From: CAZKVJ01 sp964556225
GTDB taxonomy: Bacteria; Actinomycetota; Acidimicrobiia; Acidimicrobiales; Ilumatobacteraceae
Assembly: GCA_964556225.1 (NCBI GenBank)
Contig: CAZKVJ010000047.1
Location: 1-5,166, forward strand
Direction of reading: 5' to 3'
DNA length: 5,166 nucleotides
Shown here one piece after another: positions 4,867-5,166 of the stretch; the stretch's first letter is position 1, and every line of letters begins with the position of its first letter. The notes under the pieces are model-generated. The model had not been told where the DNA came from and ran no database searches. It was given only the letters and a program-made list of their open reading frames with translations. A program made the translations under genes and the position numbers.

Positions 4867-5166
4867 TCAGCCGGCGAGGACATCGCAGCGGGCGTCCTGG
4901 CGGCGCTGGACCGCGAGCACGACGCCTTCCTTCCAGCTGACGCCCTCGGCCGTAGTGACGCCGTCGAGCGCTTCCATGTCGACGCCAACCAGCTCGACCG
5001 ACGGCTCACCGCACTGCGGCAGGTAGCTCTCGAGGATGGCCGCGCAGAGCCGCACGACACCGTCGCTGGCGTGCAGGAAGCCCTCGACGGCGATCGGCGT
5101 GTCGGAGGACCGCTCGACCAGCTGCTCGACGGTGACCGGACCGGCCACGGTGGTTGTCGGCGCGGC
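4867..5166 (-). CDS. Partial hypothetical protein, probably exported (C-terminal 99 residues)
   Basis: This minus-strand frame stays open to the right edge; 99 residues and the TGA (4869-4867) are visible and the start lies outside. A GTG at 5148-5146 could be read as a start, but no Shine-Dalgarno sequence precedes it, and the upstream in-frame residues AAPTTT look like the end of a Thr/Pro linker after a signal peptide, as in the neighbouring lipoprotein. Numbered from the window edge, the fragment has Cys41, Cys52 and Cys94, with the central motif RLCAAILESYLPQCGEPSVEL (39-59). This resembles small actinobacterial secreted proteins with an 'LC..l.ES.PPQCGG' motif, recalled from memory and unverified. 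The alternating strand-like pattern fits a small beta-rich domain. Export suggests Cys41-Cys52 could form a disulfide. It converges on the lipoprotein gene across a 172-base gap, so it belongs to another transcript. Function unknown. Confidence 0.75.
   Translation of the reverse strand, partial: AAPTTTVAGPVTVEQLVERSSDTPIAVEGFLHASDGVVRLCAAILESYLPQCGEPSVELVGVDMEALDGVTTAEGVSWKEGVVLAVQRRQDARCDVLAG

Noticed and set aside
4742..5026. Plus-strand open frame of 94 codons across the convergent gap
   Set aside because: No ribosome site, runs antisense into the better supported minus-strand gene, and part of its apparent sequence is the palindrome read as VALSAT.

Overview
The window is GC-rich DNA (codon third positions almost all G or C) from a high-GC actinobacterium. 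This rests on an AfsR/SARP-type regulator, a lipoprotein with a Thr/Ser-rich linker, and strong but T-tract-poor hairpins after the genes. The 'PSTTTT' style of linker and the Cys-containing secreted protein at the right edge suggest Acidimicrobiia or a relative rather than Streptomyces, but that is inference and no taxonomic marker gene is present.

Layout: (1) Positions 1-120 are non-coding upstream sequence with an inverted repeat (54-64/83-92) and a small hairpin (97-114) that covers the Shine-Dalgarno sequence. (2) 121-3105 (+) encodes a complete 994-residue AfsR-like transcriptional regulator: winged helix, BTAD, NB-ARC/STAND ATPase, helical/TPR region. It has one TTA codon. (3) 3106-3242 is a 137-nt gap with two successive hairpins and a strong ribosome binding site for the next gene. 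(4) 3243-4694 (+) encodes a 483-residue predicted lipoprotein: lipobox Cys16, Thr/Ser linker, probable beta-propeller-like body, and a peptidoglycan-binding domain near the C-terminus. (5) 4695-4866 is a 172-nt gap between convergent genes with three consecutive hairpins or palindromes, one of which shares an arm sequence with the region upstream of the regulator. (6) 4867-5166 (-) is the 3' part of a probably exported small protein that runs off the right edge.

How the parts may fit: the regulator is a signal-integrating ATPase transcription factor whose targets cannot be read from the sequence. The lipoprotein and the partial protein both look extracytoplasmic, so the neighbourhood is cell-envelope flavoured, but nothing here proves that the regulator controls them. 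I see no mobile-element genes, RNA genes or CRISPR array. The best leads for novelty are the shared palindromic element in the gaps, the lone TTA codon in the regulator, and the unusual placement of the peptidoglycan-binding domain in the lipoprotein.
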